From contig NZ_FOXH01000011.1 of NCBI RefSeq assembly GCF_900115665.1, positions 93,467 to 157,466 on the forward strand: DNA of 64,000 nt, in the 5' to 3' direction. Under the pieces are notes generated by a model that did not search any database, was not told the DNA's origin, and saw only the letters and a program-made list of their open reading frames with translations. Position 1 is the stretch's first letter; every line of letters starts with the position of its first letter. The DNA comes from Pseudarcicella hirudinis. GTDB lineage: Bacteria; Bacteroidota; Bacteroidia; Cytophagales; Spirosomataceae. A program made the translations under genes and the position numbers. Shown piece after piece: positions 43,314 through 53,427 of this stretch.

Positions 43314-43943
43314 ATGGCCATTGTTTTCGAAAAATTTCTTTCCCCGAAATCTTTAATTGTTCTTTGGAAAATAGAAGAACAAGCTTCCTTTTTTTCAGAG
43401 TATCTTGGTAATGCTGAAAACGTTATCAGTGAATTGGGAAACATTTCGCATCCGCAAAAGCAATTGGAATGGCTTGCCAGCAGAACCTGTGTGAAACACC
43501 TTTGTACCAAACTCGGGCTGGAATATCAGGGCATAAAAAAAGACCTTCATAATAATCCTTATTTAATTAATTCCGAAGGATTTGTTTCTCTTTCGCACAC
43601 CCATGGTTACGCTACGGCAATTGTAAGTTTATCTGATGAAGTAGGTATTGACATTGAGAAAGTCTCAGATAAACTTTCTTATGTTTCTCATAAATTTCTC
43701 TCAGAACCGGAATATATTCAGGCAGATAATGACCTGAAAACGCTCTGCATTTACTGGTGTGCCAAAGAAAGTTTATATAAACTGCATGGCAGGAGAAATC
43801 TGAGTTTTAAAAACAACATTTTCATTGATCATTTTGATAGAAACCCTTCGGTTATTTCGGGGAAAATCACACAAAATGATCAGATTACAAGTCATACATT
43901 ACATGTTTTCTATGAAAATGATTTTGTATTAACGGTAGTTTAA
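43314..43943 (+). CDS. 4'-phosphopantetheinyl transferase superfamily protein
   Basis: Transfers 4'-phosphopantetheine from coenzyme A to a carrier-protein serine. 209 residues, Sfp-like size. Motifs: SLSHTHGYATAIVS, the metal-binding GIDIEKV (D113, E115) and WCAKESLYKLHG (E152, K156). Activates acyl or peptidyl carrier proteins; no such gene is in the window. Single gene, divergent from the WD40 gene and convergent with the SirB1-type gene. Confidence 0.9.
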   Translation: MAIVFEKFLSPKSLIVLWKIEEQASFFSEYLGNAENVISELGNISHPQKQLEWLASRTCVKHLCTKLGLEYQGIKKDLHNNPYLINSEGFVSLSHTHGYATAIVSLSDEVGIDIEKVSDKLSYVSHKFLSEPEYIQADNDLKTLCIYWCAKESLYKLHGRRNLSFKNNIFIDHFDRNPSVISGKITQNDQITSHTLHVFYENDFVLTVV

Positions 43944-43967
43944 GAAACAGTTCAGCACTTTCCCTGC

Positions 43968-44801
43968 TCAGGAAATTGCCTTCAGAATATGTTCTACCTC
44001 CTTCACCCGGTCATCATCTCCCGTTTTTTCGAAGGCCAGGATGAGGTTTCTCAGCACCCTTTTAATAATGTCAAGATTGGAACAGGGCTGATAAAAAATA
44101 TCATTGGGTGTAAGATTCAACTGTGCAATATAATTGTCGATATCAATCTTACTGAAAACCAACCCTTTATTAAACACATTCAGATAAAACTGAAAATTGT
44201 CTTTTTTATAGGTGAGTACAAAAAGATTCGGCAGGTTAACGCCATATAAAGGCACTCCCAGTTTCTGGGCAATCAGCATATATATTACACAAAGGGAAAT
44301 AGGATTTCCCCGATGTGTTTCCAGCACAATATTAAGCATGGAATTATTGGCAGAATGGAAATTCTTGGTATTTGCTCCAAATTTCAGCTTACTGAAAATT
44401 ACTGAATTTAAGACCTTTACCTGGTCCATCGGATGCAAACCTTCTCTGAATTCTATCCATACATCATAATAAATCTGATCCAGAGAAGTTCTCAGTTTCT
44501 CATAAGATAAATCAGGATATTGATAAGTGGCTACAGCCCACATTCCTTCCAGCAGATCCATTGCCCCGCCCTCCTTCCATAAAGTCAGCCGCTCAATTAC
44601 CGATTTATACTGCAAATCGTGGATCAGTTCTTCGATTTTACGCTGCATAAGAGGATTAAGGCTACTGTCTTCCCAACGATCCTCGAGATATGGAATCATC
44701 TCTCCGCCAAGCGAGCGAATTTTATCTTCGACCAGCGTGGCGACCTCCTGATCTTCATCATCCAGTAAAGAAATCAGGGCTTTAATTTCGTTCTCGTTCA
44801 T
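43968..44801 (-). CDS. SirB1-type transglutaminase-like protein
   Basis: 277 residues. N-terminal helical region with a HEAT-like repeat (LISLLDDEDQEVATLVEDKI), then the SirB1_N transglutaminase-like fold (NSVIFSKLKFGANTKNFH, NSMLNIVLETHRGNPISLCVIYMLIAQKLGVPLYGVNLPNLFV split over 150-200) with Cys at SLCVIY; C-terminal helices (about 235-277). These proteins are widely conserved and of uncertain function, often annotated as transglutaminase family. Cytoplasmic, monocistronic, divergent from galE. Confidence 0.83.
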   Translation of the reverse strand: MNENEIKALISLLDDEDQEVATLVEDKIRSLGGEMIPYLEDRWEDSSLNPLMQRKIEELIHDLQYKSVIERLTLWKEGGAMDLLEGMWAVATYQYPDLSYEKLRTSLDQIYYDVWIEFREGLHPMDQVKVLNSVIFSKLKFGANTKNFHSANNSMLNIVLETHRGNPISLCVIYMLIAQKLGVPLYGVNLPNLFVLTYKKDNFQFYLNVFNKGLVFSKIDIDNYIAQLNLTPNDIFYQPCSNLDIIKRVLRNLILAFEKTGDDDRVKEVEHILKAIS

Positions 44802-44977
44802 GCTAAGCTGTAATAAATAAATTGATTAGTAAATGACAATTGACTTTTACTTAATTGTGTCATTAATCTACAAATTTATTCTAAAAACTACAAATTATAA
44901 ATACTCGTTCAAACTGCCGTTTAAAAACTGACCACGTTTTTTCTTCAAATATAATTTTTTTTAGGAATGAAAAGCCT

Positions 44978-44985
44978 TAATTTTA
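44978..44985 (+). promoter_or_regulatory. Candidate -7 box of the galE-rfbB-rfbA operon
   Basis: TAATTTTA, one base from TAnnTTTG, about 40 bp before the galE start. Confidence 0.3.
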
Positions 44986-45025
44986 CTAACTAATAGATCA
45001 CTCTTCAATTCTGAATTCTCTTTTT

Positions 45026-46045
45026 ATGAAAATTTTAGTAACAGGCGGTGCTGGTTTTATTGGATCCCACACGGTAGTAGAATTGCACAAAGTAGGTTAT
45101 GAATCCATTATTCTTGACAACTTTTCAAACTCCGACAAGAAGGTTTTAGACGGATTGAAACAAATCATTGGAACAGAGACTCCGTTCTATGACAATGATA
45201 TCAATGATCCGGCTACTTATGACCGCATTTTTACGGAGCACAAGATTGATGGCATCATCCATTTTGCAGCGTATAAAGCAGTAGGCGAATCTGTTGAAAA
45301 GCCTCTGAAGTATTACCGGAATAATGTTGCTGCGACAGTCCTTTTACTGGAAAAAATGCAGGAACACGGTGTTAAAAACCTCGTTTTCTCTTCATCATGT
45401 ACAGTTTACGGTCAGCCGGAAGCACTTCCGGTAACTGAAAATTCACCTGTGCAGCCTGCCACTTCTCCTTATGGAAATACCAAGCAGATTTGTGAAGAAA
45501 TCATCCGGGAAACAGTGGCAACCGGTAGCGGACTCCGCTCTATTTCCCTGAGATACTTCAACCCGATCGGAGCACATGAATCAGCTTTAATCGGAGAACT
45601 TCCGCTGGGCGTTCCGGCAAACCTGATCCCTTTCATTACACAAACTGTAGCAGGGTTAAGAGGCCAGCTCTCTGTATTCGGAGATGACTATCCTACAAAT
45701 GACGGAACGGCTGTCCGTGATTACATTCACGTAGTAGATCTGGCAAAAGCTCACGTATCCGCTTTGAATCTTTTACTGAAACAACCGGAAGGACAATATT
45801 ATGATTTTTTCAATATTGGTACCGGAACAGGAAGCTCTGTACTCGAAGTTATTAAAGCATTCGAAGATGCAACAGGATTAAAAGTAGATTACGCCATAAA
45901 ACCAAGACGTGCGGGAGACGTAACTGCTGTATATGCTGACGTTACCAAATCAAGTGAAATTTTAGGCTGGAAAACAGAAAAAAGTCTGACAGAAGCACTT
46001 GGAGATGCCTGGAAATGGCAATTAGCTGTAAGTAAAAGAAAATAA
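45026..46045 (+). CDS. galE: UDP-glucose 4-epimerase
   Basis: Interconverts UDP-glucose and UDP-galactose for polysaccharide synthesis. 339 residues, extended short-chain dehydrogenase fold: NAD-binding GGAGFIGSHT, HFAAYKAVGESVEKP, SSSCTVYG, the catalytic Y-x3-K in SPYGNTK, RYFNPIGAHESALIGE, and the C-terminal ADVTKSSEILGWK. First of three nucleotide-sugar genes on the plus strand (43-bp gap to rfbB). Related 4-epimerases cannot be fully excluded, but the GalE signature is clear. Confidence 0.93.
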   Translation: MKILVTGGAGFIGSHTVVELHKVGYESIILDNFSNSDKKVLDGLKQIIGTETPFYDNDINDPATYDRIFTEHKIDGIIHFAAYKAVGESVEKPLKYYRNNVAATVLLLEKMQEHGVKNLVFSSSCTVYGQPEALPVTENSPVQPATSPYGNTKQICEEIIRETVATGSGLRSISLRYFNPIGAHESALIGELPLGVPANLIPFITQTVAGLRGQLSVFGDDYPTNDGTAVRDYIHVVDLAKAHVSALNLLLKQPEGQYYDFFNIGTGTGSSVLEVIKAFEDATGLKVDYAIKPRRAGDVTAVYADVTKSSEILGWKTEKSLTEALGDAWKWQLAVSKRK

Positions 46046-46088
46046 TTTAAATTATTCAAAACATAATTTTTCACACAACGTTGTTGAA

Positions 46089-47144
46089 ATGAAAAAAATC
46101 CTAATTACAGGTGGAGCGGGTTTTATCGGCTCCCACGTTGTCAGATTATTTGTAACCAAATATCCTGAATATCAGATTTTTAATCTTGATAAATTAACCT
46201 ATGCCGGAAACCTGGCCAATTTGACAGACATTGAAAATGCTCCGAACTATACCTTTGTAAAAGGAGATATTACAGATGCTGAATTTATTGACGGTCTTTT
46301 TTCAGAACATGATTTCTACGGCGTTATTCATTTAGCAGCTGAATCGCATGTTGACCGTTCTATCACCGATCCGATGGCTTTCGTTTTAACCAATGTTATC
46401 GGAACAGTGAACCTTTTAAATGCAGCCAAAAACAGCTGGAAAGCAAATATCAGCGAGCATCGTTTCTATCATGTTTCTACTGATGAAGTTTACGGGGAAC
46501 TACACAATCCTGAAGACTTTTTCCTCGAAACTACACCTTACGATCCAAGATCACCGTATTCTGCCTCAAAAGCTTCTTCCGACCATTTTGTAAGAGCTTA
46601 TGGTAATACCTATAAATTACCGGTAGTTATCACAAACTGTTCCAACAATTACGGCCCTAATCATTTCCCTGAGAAATTATTGCCGTTGATGATCCATAAC
46701 ATCCTTAACAACAAACCTCTTCCTGTTTACGGAAAAGGTGAAAACGTAAGAGACTGGTTATTTGTGGTGGATCATGCAAGAGCAATTGATACCGTTTTCC
46801 ATAATGGTGTAATCGGAGAAACGTATAACATCGGCGGATTCAATGAATGGAAAAATATCGACATTGTCAAATTGCTTTGCAAATTGATGGACAGCAAACT
46901 GAACCGTGCTGAAGGAACTTCTGAAAAGCTTATCACTTACGTAACGGATCGTGCAGGACATGACCTTCGTTATGCGATTGATGCGACCAAAATCATGAAT
47001 GAGCTTGGCTGGAAACCATCATTGCAGTTCGAAGAAGGTCTTGAAAAAACCGTTGACTGGTTTTTAAGCAATTCAGAATGGCTTGAGAATGTTACTTCAG
47101 GAAATTATCAGAAGTATTACGAAAACATGTACGCAAACCGATAA
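46089..47144 (+). CDS. rfbB: dTDP-glucose 4,6-dehydratase
   Basis: Second step of dTDP-deoxysugar synthesis: dTDP-glucose to dTDP-4-keto-6-deoxyglucose. 351 residues. GGAGFIGSHV, LDKLTYAGNLANL, HLAAESHVDRSI, STDEVYGEL (catalytic Asp-Glu), Y-x3-K in SPYSASKAS, NCSNNYGPNHFPEKLLPL and GENVRDWLFV are all diagnostic. Followed after 75 bp by rfbA. The rfbC and rfbD genes for dTDP-rhamnose are not in the window. Confidence 0.96.
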   Translation: MKKILITGGAGFIGSHVVRLFVTKYPEYQIFNLDKLTYAGNLANLTDIENAPNYTFVKGDITDAEFIDGLFSEHDFYGVIHLAAESHVDRSITDPMAFVLTNVIGTVNLLNAAKNSWKANISEHRFYHVSTDEVYGELHNPEDFFLETTPYDPRSPYSASKASSDHFVRAYGNTYKLPVVITNCSNNYGPNHFPEKLLPLMIHNILNNKPLPVYGKGENVRDWLFVVDHARAIDTVFHNGVIGETYNIGGFNEWKNIDIVKLLCKLMDSKLNRAEGTSEKLITYVTDRAGHDLRYAIDATKIMNELGWKPSLQFEEGLEKTVDWFLSNSEWLENVTSGNYQKYYENMYANR

Positions 47145-47219
47145 TTTTGAAATAATGAATGCGAAGCTCTGAAAAGAAATGTAATTTTCAGTCAGGTTGA
47201 TCATTCAAAATCAGAACAC

Positions 47220-48080
<861 letters not shown>

Positions 48081-48103
48081 CAGGTTTCCTTATATAAATC
48101 ATC

Positions 48104-48135
48104 AAAAGTCTGAGCGAAATCTCAGACTTTTTTTA
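48104..48135 (+). terminator. Intrinsic terminator after rfbA
   Basis: AAAAGTCTGAG/CTCAGACTTTT (48104-48114/48121-48131), 6-nt loop, followed by more T. Perfect stem, 24 bp after the rfbA stop. Confidence 0.93.
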
Positions 48136-48567
48136 TACCCTCAATCTCAAAATCAGGCAAAATCCGGGTGAAGACCATTCTATATTTAAAAGCCGGCAGG
48201 GATGTAATTACCAGGTGGTAAAACCGGATAAATAAACGAAAGAATGCTTCAATTCTGAGTTTTTCAGCTCCGGAATAAGCTTTACTGGGATTATAAAATT
48301 GCAAAAAAAATATAATTCCAGACAGAATCAATTCAAGAAATAATACAATTCTAAAAAAATCAGAAGAAGGTCTGAATACCCGGATTTCTCCGCAAAACCC
48401 TATCTATATATTCAGAAATACGCATTTTATTGAAATAATACAATCTATGCTATACTGTTCTAGTAATTCAAATATTTATAATTCAAACCATTCAACCTGC
48501 CATAAAAAGACATTTTAAATAAAATTTTTTCAAAAAAAAATTGAAATAAAGAAACTTTATCCCCTAT
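48136..48567. other. Intergenic region between rfbA and the susC-susD locus
   Basis: AT-rich, no recognisable gene. The promoter and structured leader of susC follow at 48568-48732. Confidence 0.45.
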
Positions 48568-48602
48568 TTTGTCAAACAATTTCACGACATATTTATACTT
48601 TG
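48568..48602 (+). promoter_or_regulatory. Candidate promoter of the third susC gene
   Basis: TTTG (48568-48571) and TATACTTTG (48594-48602), a near match to the -33/-7 pair with one extra base in the spacer of the -7 box. Transcript start would be near 48608. Confidence 0.4.
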
Positions 48603-48607
48603 GTAAC

Positions 48608-48649
48608 AGCATCAATCTGGTCGATTTCGACTTATTTTCACCGGATGCT
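48608..48649 (+). promoter_or_regulatory. Stem-loop at the predicted 5' end of the susC-susD mRNA
   Basis: AGCATC (48608-48613) pairs with GATGCT (48644-48649); inside is GTCGA/TCGAC (48620-48624/48627-48631). The outer stem begins at the predicted transcript start, as in 5' hairpins that stabilise mRNA. Confidence 0.4.
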
Positions 48650-48732
48650 ACATTCTCTGATTAAACCCAACGTATAGCTGTTGAAGTGCAGTTGTTTTTA
48701 TTAACCATTTTTAAAAACTTAACGAATTACCT

Positions 48733-51700
48733 ATGAAAAATCATTTGTACAGATGGTTTGGTCGTTTCGTGCGACAAGGTATAGCATCAAAGTTGCCTTC
48801 AACAGCAATTCTGATGACTATTACATTTTTGATGTCTGTGAGCGTTTTTGCTCAGGACAAGACTGTAACGGGTAGGGTTACTGACGCCGTAGACGGCTCA
48901 GGTCTGCCAGGAGTTTCAATCCAGGTAAAAGGAACAAATAAAGGAACTCAGTCGGATGTTACAGGGAATTACAAAATTGTAGTTCCATCAACAGCAACCC
49001 TGGTTTTTTCTTTTGTAGGTTACTCTAAAGAAGAAGTTGTGGTAGGCAACAGAGCTGTTGTAGATGTGAAACTGGGTTCTGATTCAAAAGCACTAGAAGA
49101 AGTTGTTGTGGTTGGTTATGGTACTCAGAAAGTAAAAGATGCAACAGGTTCTGTGGCTTCTTTGAGCACTAAAGACTTCAACAAAGGGGTTATCGCTTCT
49201 CCTGAGCAATTACTTCAGGGCCGTACTGCAGGTCTTCAGATTACGCCTGCCAGTGGTGAACCTGGTGCTGCGCCAAACATCAACATTCGTGGAGCCGGTT
49301 CTATCCGAAGCGGTAATGGTCCGCTTTTCGTAGTGGATGGTGTTCCTCTTGACAACAGTTCCGCTGATGCTACACAAGATGCCGGAGCTGGTTCTGCTTC
49401 TCCGAGAAACCCGCTGACCTTCCTTAACCCTTCTGACATTGAAAATATCTCTGTTTTGAAAGATGCTTCCGCTTCTGCCATTTACGGTTCAAGAGGTGCT
49501 AACGGGGTTATCCTTATTACTACTAAAAGAGGTAAAAAAGGTCAGGGATTACAATTCTCTTCAAATACCAGTATCTCTACTGCTGCAAAACGTTATGACT
49601 TGCTTTCAGCTTCTGATTTCCTGGCAGGTGTACAAAAACTGGGAGGCGATAAAACTGCTGTTGATAACAAAGGAAACACTAACTGGCAAGATCAGATTTT
49701 CCGTACAGGTGTTTCTCAGGACTACAACCTGGGTTACGGCGGAGGTAACGAAAATACCCGTTATCGTGCAACTGTTGGTTACAGTGATCAGAAAGGTATT
49801 GTTCAGAATTCTGGCTTGTCACGTTTCACAGGTCGTTTAAACCTTTCTCAGGATTTATTCAAAGATAAAGTAGTGATCGACTTATCTTTAACAGGATCAA
49901 GTGTTAAAAACACTTATGCTCCTATCACTGATAACGCAGGATTCCAGGGAAGTTTGATCGGGGCTACCATCATTGCTAACCCAACTAACCCTGTTTATAA
50001 CTCTGACGGTACTTTCTTCCAGCCTGATGATACCCAACGTAACCCAAGCGCTATGCTGGCTTATATCGATGACAAAGATAAAGTTGACAGATGGTTAGCT
50101 AACCTTAGCGGTACCTGGAAAATTACAAACAACTTATCTTATAAAGCTACTTTAGGTTTAGACAGATCTACTACTACCCGTAATCAGTGGTATGATCCTA
50201 AACTTCGTACCTATACCGGAACACCTACCATCAGAGGGGTAGTAATTGCTCAGGCAACAGGAAACGGACAAGGATGGGAATTCAACAAAGATGTTAAATC
50301 TACTTTGGTTGAGCATACTTTTACCTATGACAAAAAAATGGGTAAAGATGCGATCAATGCCGTTGTAGGTTATTCATATCAGAAATTTGAAAACTATTCA
50401 TGGAACCATGTAGGATATGGCGGAACAAATGGTGAATTCAATAAAAACCTGGGGGCATTCAAAAAACAATTGAGCTGGGGTGATAGTACCAAAAGCGAAT
50501 TGCAGTCTTATTTCGGCCGTGTGAATTACAGCATCGGTGATAAATACTTCCTTACCGGTACTTTGCGTGTGGATGGTTCGACTAAATTCGGTACAAACAA
50601 TAAATACGGTTATTTCCCGGCATTTGCAGGAAAATGGAAAATCGGAAATGAAAACTTTGTTCCGAAAAGCGTATTTAATGATTTGGCTGTTCGTTTAAAC
50701 TGGGGACAAACCGGTAACCAGGAATTCCCGGGTGGTATTGCTCAGGCTGTTTCTCAACACAACTATAACGGTTCCGATGTACCTATTAATGCTGCGAACC
50801 CGAATATCAAATGGGAAACAACCACTACTTATGGTGCTGGTTTAGACTTCGCTATCCTTGATGGTCGTTTGAGTGGTTCGGTTGATTATTTCAACAAATC
50901 TACTACTGATCTTTTATTCCTTGCTGTTTATGCACAACCTGCTGCAGTAAAACAAAGATGGGTTAACCTTCCGGGTAATGTAAGAAATACAGGGGTTGAA
51001 GTAGGTTTAAACTTCCAGGCTGTTCAGGCTAAATCATTTACATGGGAAGTTTTATATAATATGACATTCCTGAAAAACACTATCGAAAACTTTGGTTCTG
51101 CTAATATCAACACTGGTAACGTAGATGGTCAGGGTTTATCAGGTGCTTATGCTCAGAGATTCTCAAATGGTTATGCCCTTTATTCTTTCTATTTGCCAAC
51201 ATTTACTGGTCTTGATGCAAACGGTTTAGGTACTTATGCTGACAACGGTGCTTCAACTATTGTAGGTAATCCGATCCCAAGTTTTACTTTCGGTTTTACC
51301 AACAACTTTACATTCGGCAAATTCAATGCCAGCTTGTTTTTTAATGGTTCCAGCGGATTCTATCTATACAACAACACTGCAAATGCCTTATTCCTTGCAG
51401 GTAGTTTAAAAACAGGTCATAACGTTAGCTATGATGTGTTAAACAGTAATGAAAATCCACTGAATGCTGGTTCAGTTTCCACTCGTTTCCTTGAAAAAGG
51501 TGACTTCATTCGTCTGGCCAATGCTTCTGTTGGTTATACTTTTGACTTACCTGCTTCAAGCAAAATTAAGACTCTACGTGTTTCGTTAACAGGACAGAAC
51601 ATGTTTGTAATCACAAACTATTCAGGATTAGATCCGGAGGTGAATACAAACAAAGCTAAAGACGGCGTTCCTTCTCGTGGTATGGACTACACGGCTTATC

Positions 51701-51744
51701 CTAAAGCCCGTACGTTTACATTAGGTCTTAATCTTGGATTCTAA
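48733..51744 (+). CDS. SusC/RagA-family TonB-dependent receptor without STN domain
   Basis: 1003 residues: long N-terminal signal region (about 1-40, ending SVFAQ), carboxypeptidase-regulatory domain (GRVTDAVDGSGLPGVSI), TonB-box-like EVVVVGYG, plug (IRGAGSIRSGNGPLFVVDG, YGSRGANGVILITT), barrel ending LGLNLGF. Unlike the two other SusC proteins of the window it has no STN domain, and no sigma or FecR gene adjoins it, so its control differs. Codon choice is biased towards GGT, GCT, CGT and AAC compared with its neighbours, as in strongly expressed genes. susD follows after 27 bp. Confidence 0.96.
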   Translation: MKNHLYRWFGRFVRQGIASKLPSTAILMTITFLMSVSVFAQDKTVTGRVTDAVDGSGLPGVSIQVKGTNKGTQSDVTGNYKIVVPSTATLVFSFVGYSKEEVVVGNRAVVDVKLGSDSKALEEVVVVGYGTQKVKDATGSVASLSTKDFNKGVIASPEQLLQGRTAGLQITPASGEPGAAPNINIRGAGSIRSGNGPLFVVDGVPLDNSSADATQDAGAGSASPRNPLTFLNPSDIENISVLKDASASAIYGSRGANGVILITTKRGKKGQGLQFSSNTSISTAAKRYDLLSASDFLAGVQKLGGDKTAVDNKGNTNWQDQIFRTGVSQDYNLGYGGGNENTRYRATVGYSDQKGIVQNSGLSRFTGRLNLSQDLFKDKVVIDLSLTGSSVKNTYAPITDNAGFQGSLIGATIIANPTNPVYNSDGTFFQPDDTQRNPSAMLAYIDDKDKVDRWLANLSGTWKITNNLSYKATLGLDRSTTTRNQWYDPKLRTYTGTPTIRGVVIAQATGNGQGWEFNKDVKSTLVEHTFTYDKKMGKDAINAVVGYSYQKFENYSWNHVGYGGTNGEFNKNLGAFKKQLSWGDSTKSELQSYFGRVNYSIGDKYFLTGTLRVDGSTKFGTNNKYGYFPAFAGKWKIGNENFVPKSVFNDLAVRLNWGQTGNQEFPGGIAQAVSQHNYNGSDVPINAANPNIKWETTTTYGAGLDFAILDGRLSGSVDYFNKSTTDLLFLAVYAQPAAVKQRWVNLPGNVRNTGVEVGLNFQAVQAKSFTWEVLYNMTFLKNTIENFGSANINTGNVDGQGLSGAYAQRFSNGYALYSFYLPTFTGLDANGLGTYADNGASTIVGNPIPSFTFGFTNNFTFGKFNASLFFNGSSGFYLYNNTANALFLAGSLKTGHNVSYDVLNSNENPLNAGSVSTRFLEKGDFIRLANASVGYTFDLPASSKIKTLRVSLTGQNMFVITNYSGLDPEVNTNKAKDGVPSRGMDYTAYPKARTFTLGLNLGF

Positions 51745-51771
51745 TCATTTTAAAATTTTAGTTTAGAAATT

Positions 51772-53340
51772 ATGAAAACAAAATATAATTCAATTGCATT
51801 AGTCAGCCTGTTAGTACTTGCTAATATGAGCTGTACTAACTTGGATGAAGAAATACTTCAGGGTAAATTTGTAACCAGCGGTAGCGGCAGCACTACAATT
51901 AATGTTAGTGCAGCATTAGCGGGTACTTATGACCAATTGAACGGCTTTTCCGATCAGTCTAACGTTTACGCTTTGGAAGAACATCCCTCAGATGAGATGA
52001 TGGGACCAACCCGTGGAACTGACTGGGATGACTTTGGTACATGGAGAAAATTACACCAGCATACCTGGGACCCTTCTCACAACCAGGTTTCAGATACCTG
52101 GGATAACCTGAACATCGGTTCTTACAGAGCAACTCAGACACTTTCTGTAGCGACTGATAATCAGACTAAAGCAGAAGCGAGTTTCCTCAGAGCATTTTAT
52201 ATGTTCTATATCGTTGACCTTTACGGACAAGTTCCTCAAAGGGAAGCAGCAGATTCACCTGACTCGAACCCGAAAGTTTATAACCGTAAGGATGCTACTG
52301 ATTTCGTAATCAAAGACCTTGATTTTGCTGCCAATAATTTAGCCTCCGGCATTCCTGGAAAAGCTACTAAAGAAGCTGCAAATACGATGTTGGCGAAAAT
52401 GTATCTTAATAAAGCAGTTTATACCCAGGATCCGGCTTCTCCGGCTGGTCCGTTCACTTTCGCTAAAGCGGATATGGACAAAGCAATTGCTTATTGTGAT
52501 GCCGTTATTAAAAGTGGTAAGTTCAGCCTGCAGCCTGCCGGAACCTGGTATCAGAACTTTTACTGGGATAATACCAAGGATTCTAAGGAGTTGATTTTCG
52601 TAAGAGAAAACCAGGATGGCAGCCCGGTAGCTACTGTTAAAAACCGTACGTTCATGGGTCTGCATTACAATCAGCAGCCTAGTGGCTGGAACGGATTTAC
52701 TACACTTGCCGACTTCTACAATAGCTTTGATGCTAAAGATGAGCGCCGTGGTGGTAAATTGGCAGGATTTACTGATAAATTAGGAACAAACTTCGGTTTC
52801 CTTGTTGGTCAGCAATATGCAGGAGATGGCAAAACTCAGATTAAAGACCGTAGTGGTAATCCTTTGATCTTTACGCCTGATGTAAACATTAACTATGCAA
52901 CTGAAGCAAAAGGGATCCGTGTAGTTAAATTCCCTTTACACCCTATCTCTGACGGAGCAGGTGGATACAAAGCAGATGAGAACAGTGGTAATGACTATAT
53001 CTTCCTTCGTTATGCTGACGTACTTTTAATGAAAGCAGAAGCGATTTTAAGAGGTGGTTCACCAACTAACGGCGATACTAAAGAATCTCTTGTGAATCAG
53101 GTTCGTCAGGCTCGTGGCTTATCAGCTCTTGCAACTGTTGATGACAAAGCTATCCTTTTGGAAAGAGGTCATGAACTTTATTATGAAGGTTGGAGAAGAA
53201 ATGACCAGATTCGTTTTGGTACATTCCTTGATCCGGTTGATCAACGTTCAACTAAATCACCTGCTTTCAGAGTATTGTTCCCTATTCCACAAAGAGCAGT
53301 TGATACTAACCCGAACTTGAAACAAAACGTAGGATATTAA
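51772..53340 (+). CDS. SusD/RagB-family nutrient-binding lipoprotein
   Basis: 522 residues. Lipoprotein signal ending LVLANMSC (Cys about 21), SusD TPR core (AEASFLRAFYMFYIVDLYGQVP), C-terminal signature YIFLRYADVLLMKAEAILRGG, VNQVRQARGL, ERGHELYYEGWRRNDQIRFG and PIPQRAVDTNPNL. Partner of the SusC encoded 27 bp upstream; shares its biased codon use. A strong hairpin follows at 53369, before the VCBS genes. Confidence 0.95.
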   Translation: MKTKYNSIALVSLLVLANMSCTNLDEEILQGKFVTSGSGSTTINVSAALAGTYDQLNGFSDQSNVYALEEHPSDEMMGPTRGTDWDDFGTWRKLHQHTWDPSHNQVSDTWDNLNIGSYRATQTLSVATDNQTKAEASFLRAFYMFYIVDLYGQVPQREAADSPDSNPKVYNRKDATDFVIKDLDFAANNLASGIPGKATKEAANTMLAKMYLNKAVYTQDPASPAGPFTFAKADMDKAIAYCDAVIKSGKFSLQPAGTWYQNFYWDNTKDSKELIFVRENQDGSPVATVKNRTFMGLHYNQQPSGWNGFTTLADFYNSFDAKDERRGGKLAGFTDKLGTNFGFLVGQQYAGDGKTQIKDRSGNPLIFTPDVNINYATEAKGIRVVKFPLHPISDGAGGYKADENSGNDYIFLRYADVLLMKAEAILRGGSPTNGDTKESLVNQVRQARGLSALATVDDKAILLERGHELYYEGWRRNDQIRFGTFLDPVDQRSTKSPAFRVLFPIPQRAVDTNPNLKQNVGY

Positions 53341-53368
53341 TTTCCGGTCATTTTGAGTTCAAATTGAT

Positions 53369-53398
53369 AAAACAGCAGTCCCTCGTGACTGCTGTTTT
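53369..53398 (+). terminator. Intrinsic terminator after susD
   Basis: Perfect 12-bp stem AAAACAGCAGTC/GACTGCTGTTTT, 6-nt loop; the T run is within the 3' arm. It should lower expression of the following VCBS genes relative to susCD. Confidence 0.85.
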
Positions 53399-53427
53399 GT
53401 TTAAAAGCTAATACGCTGATATGCAAG

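Noticed and set aside
48122-48331. Minus-strand 69-codon frame after rfbA
   Set aside because: Its 3' end lies in the rfbA terminator hairpin and the product has no recognisable features.
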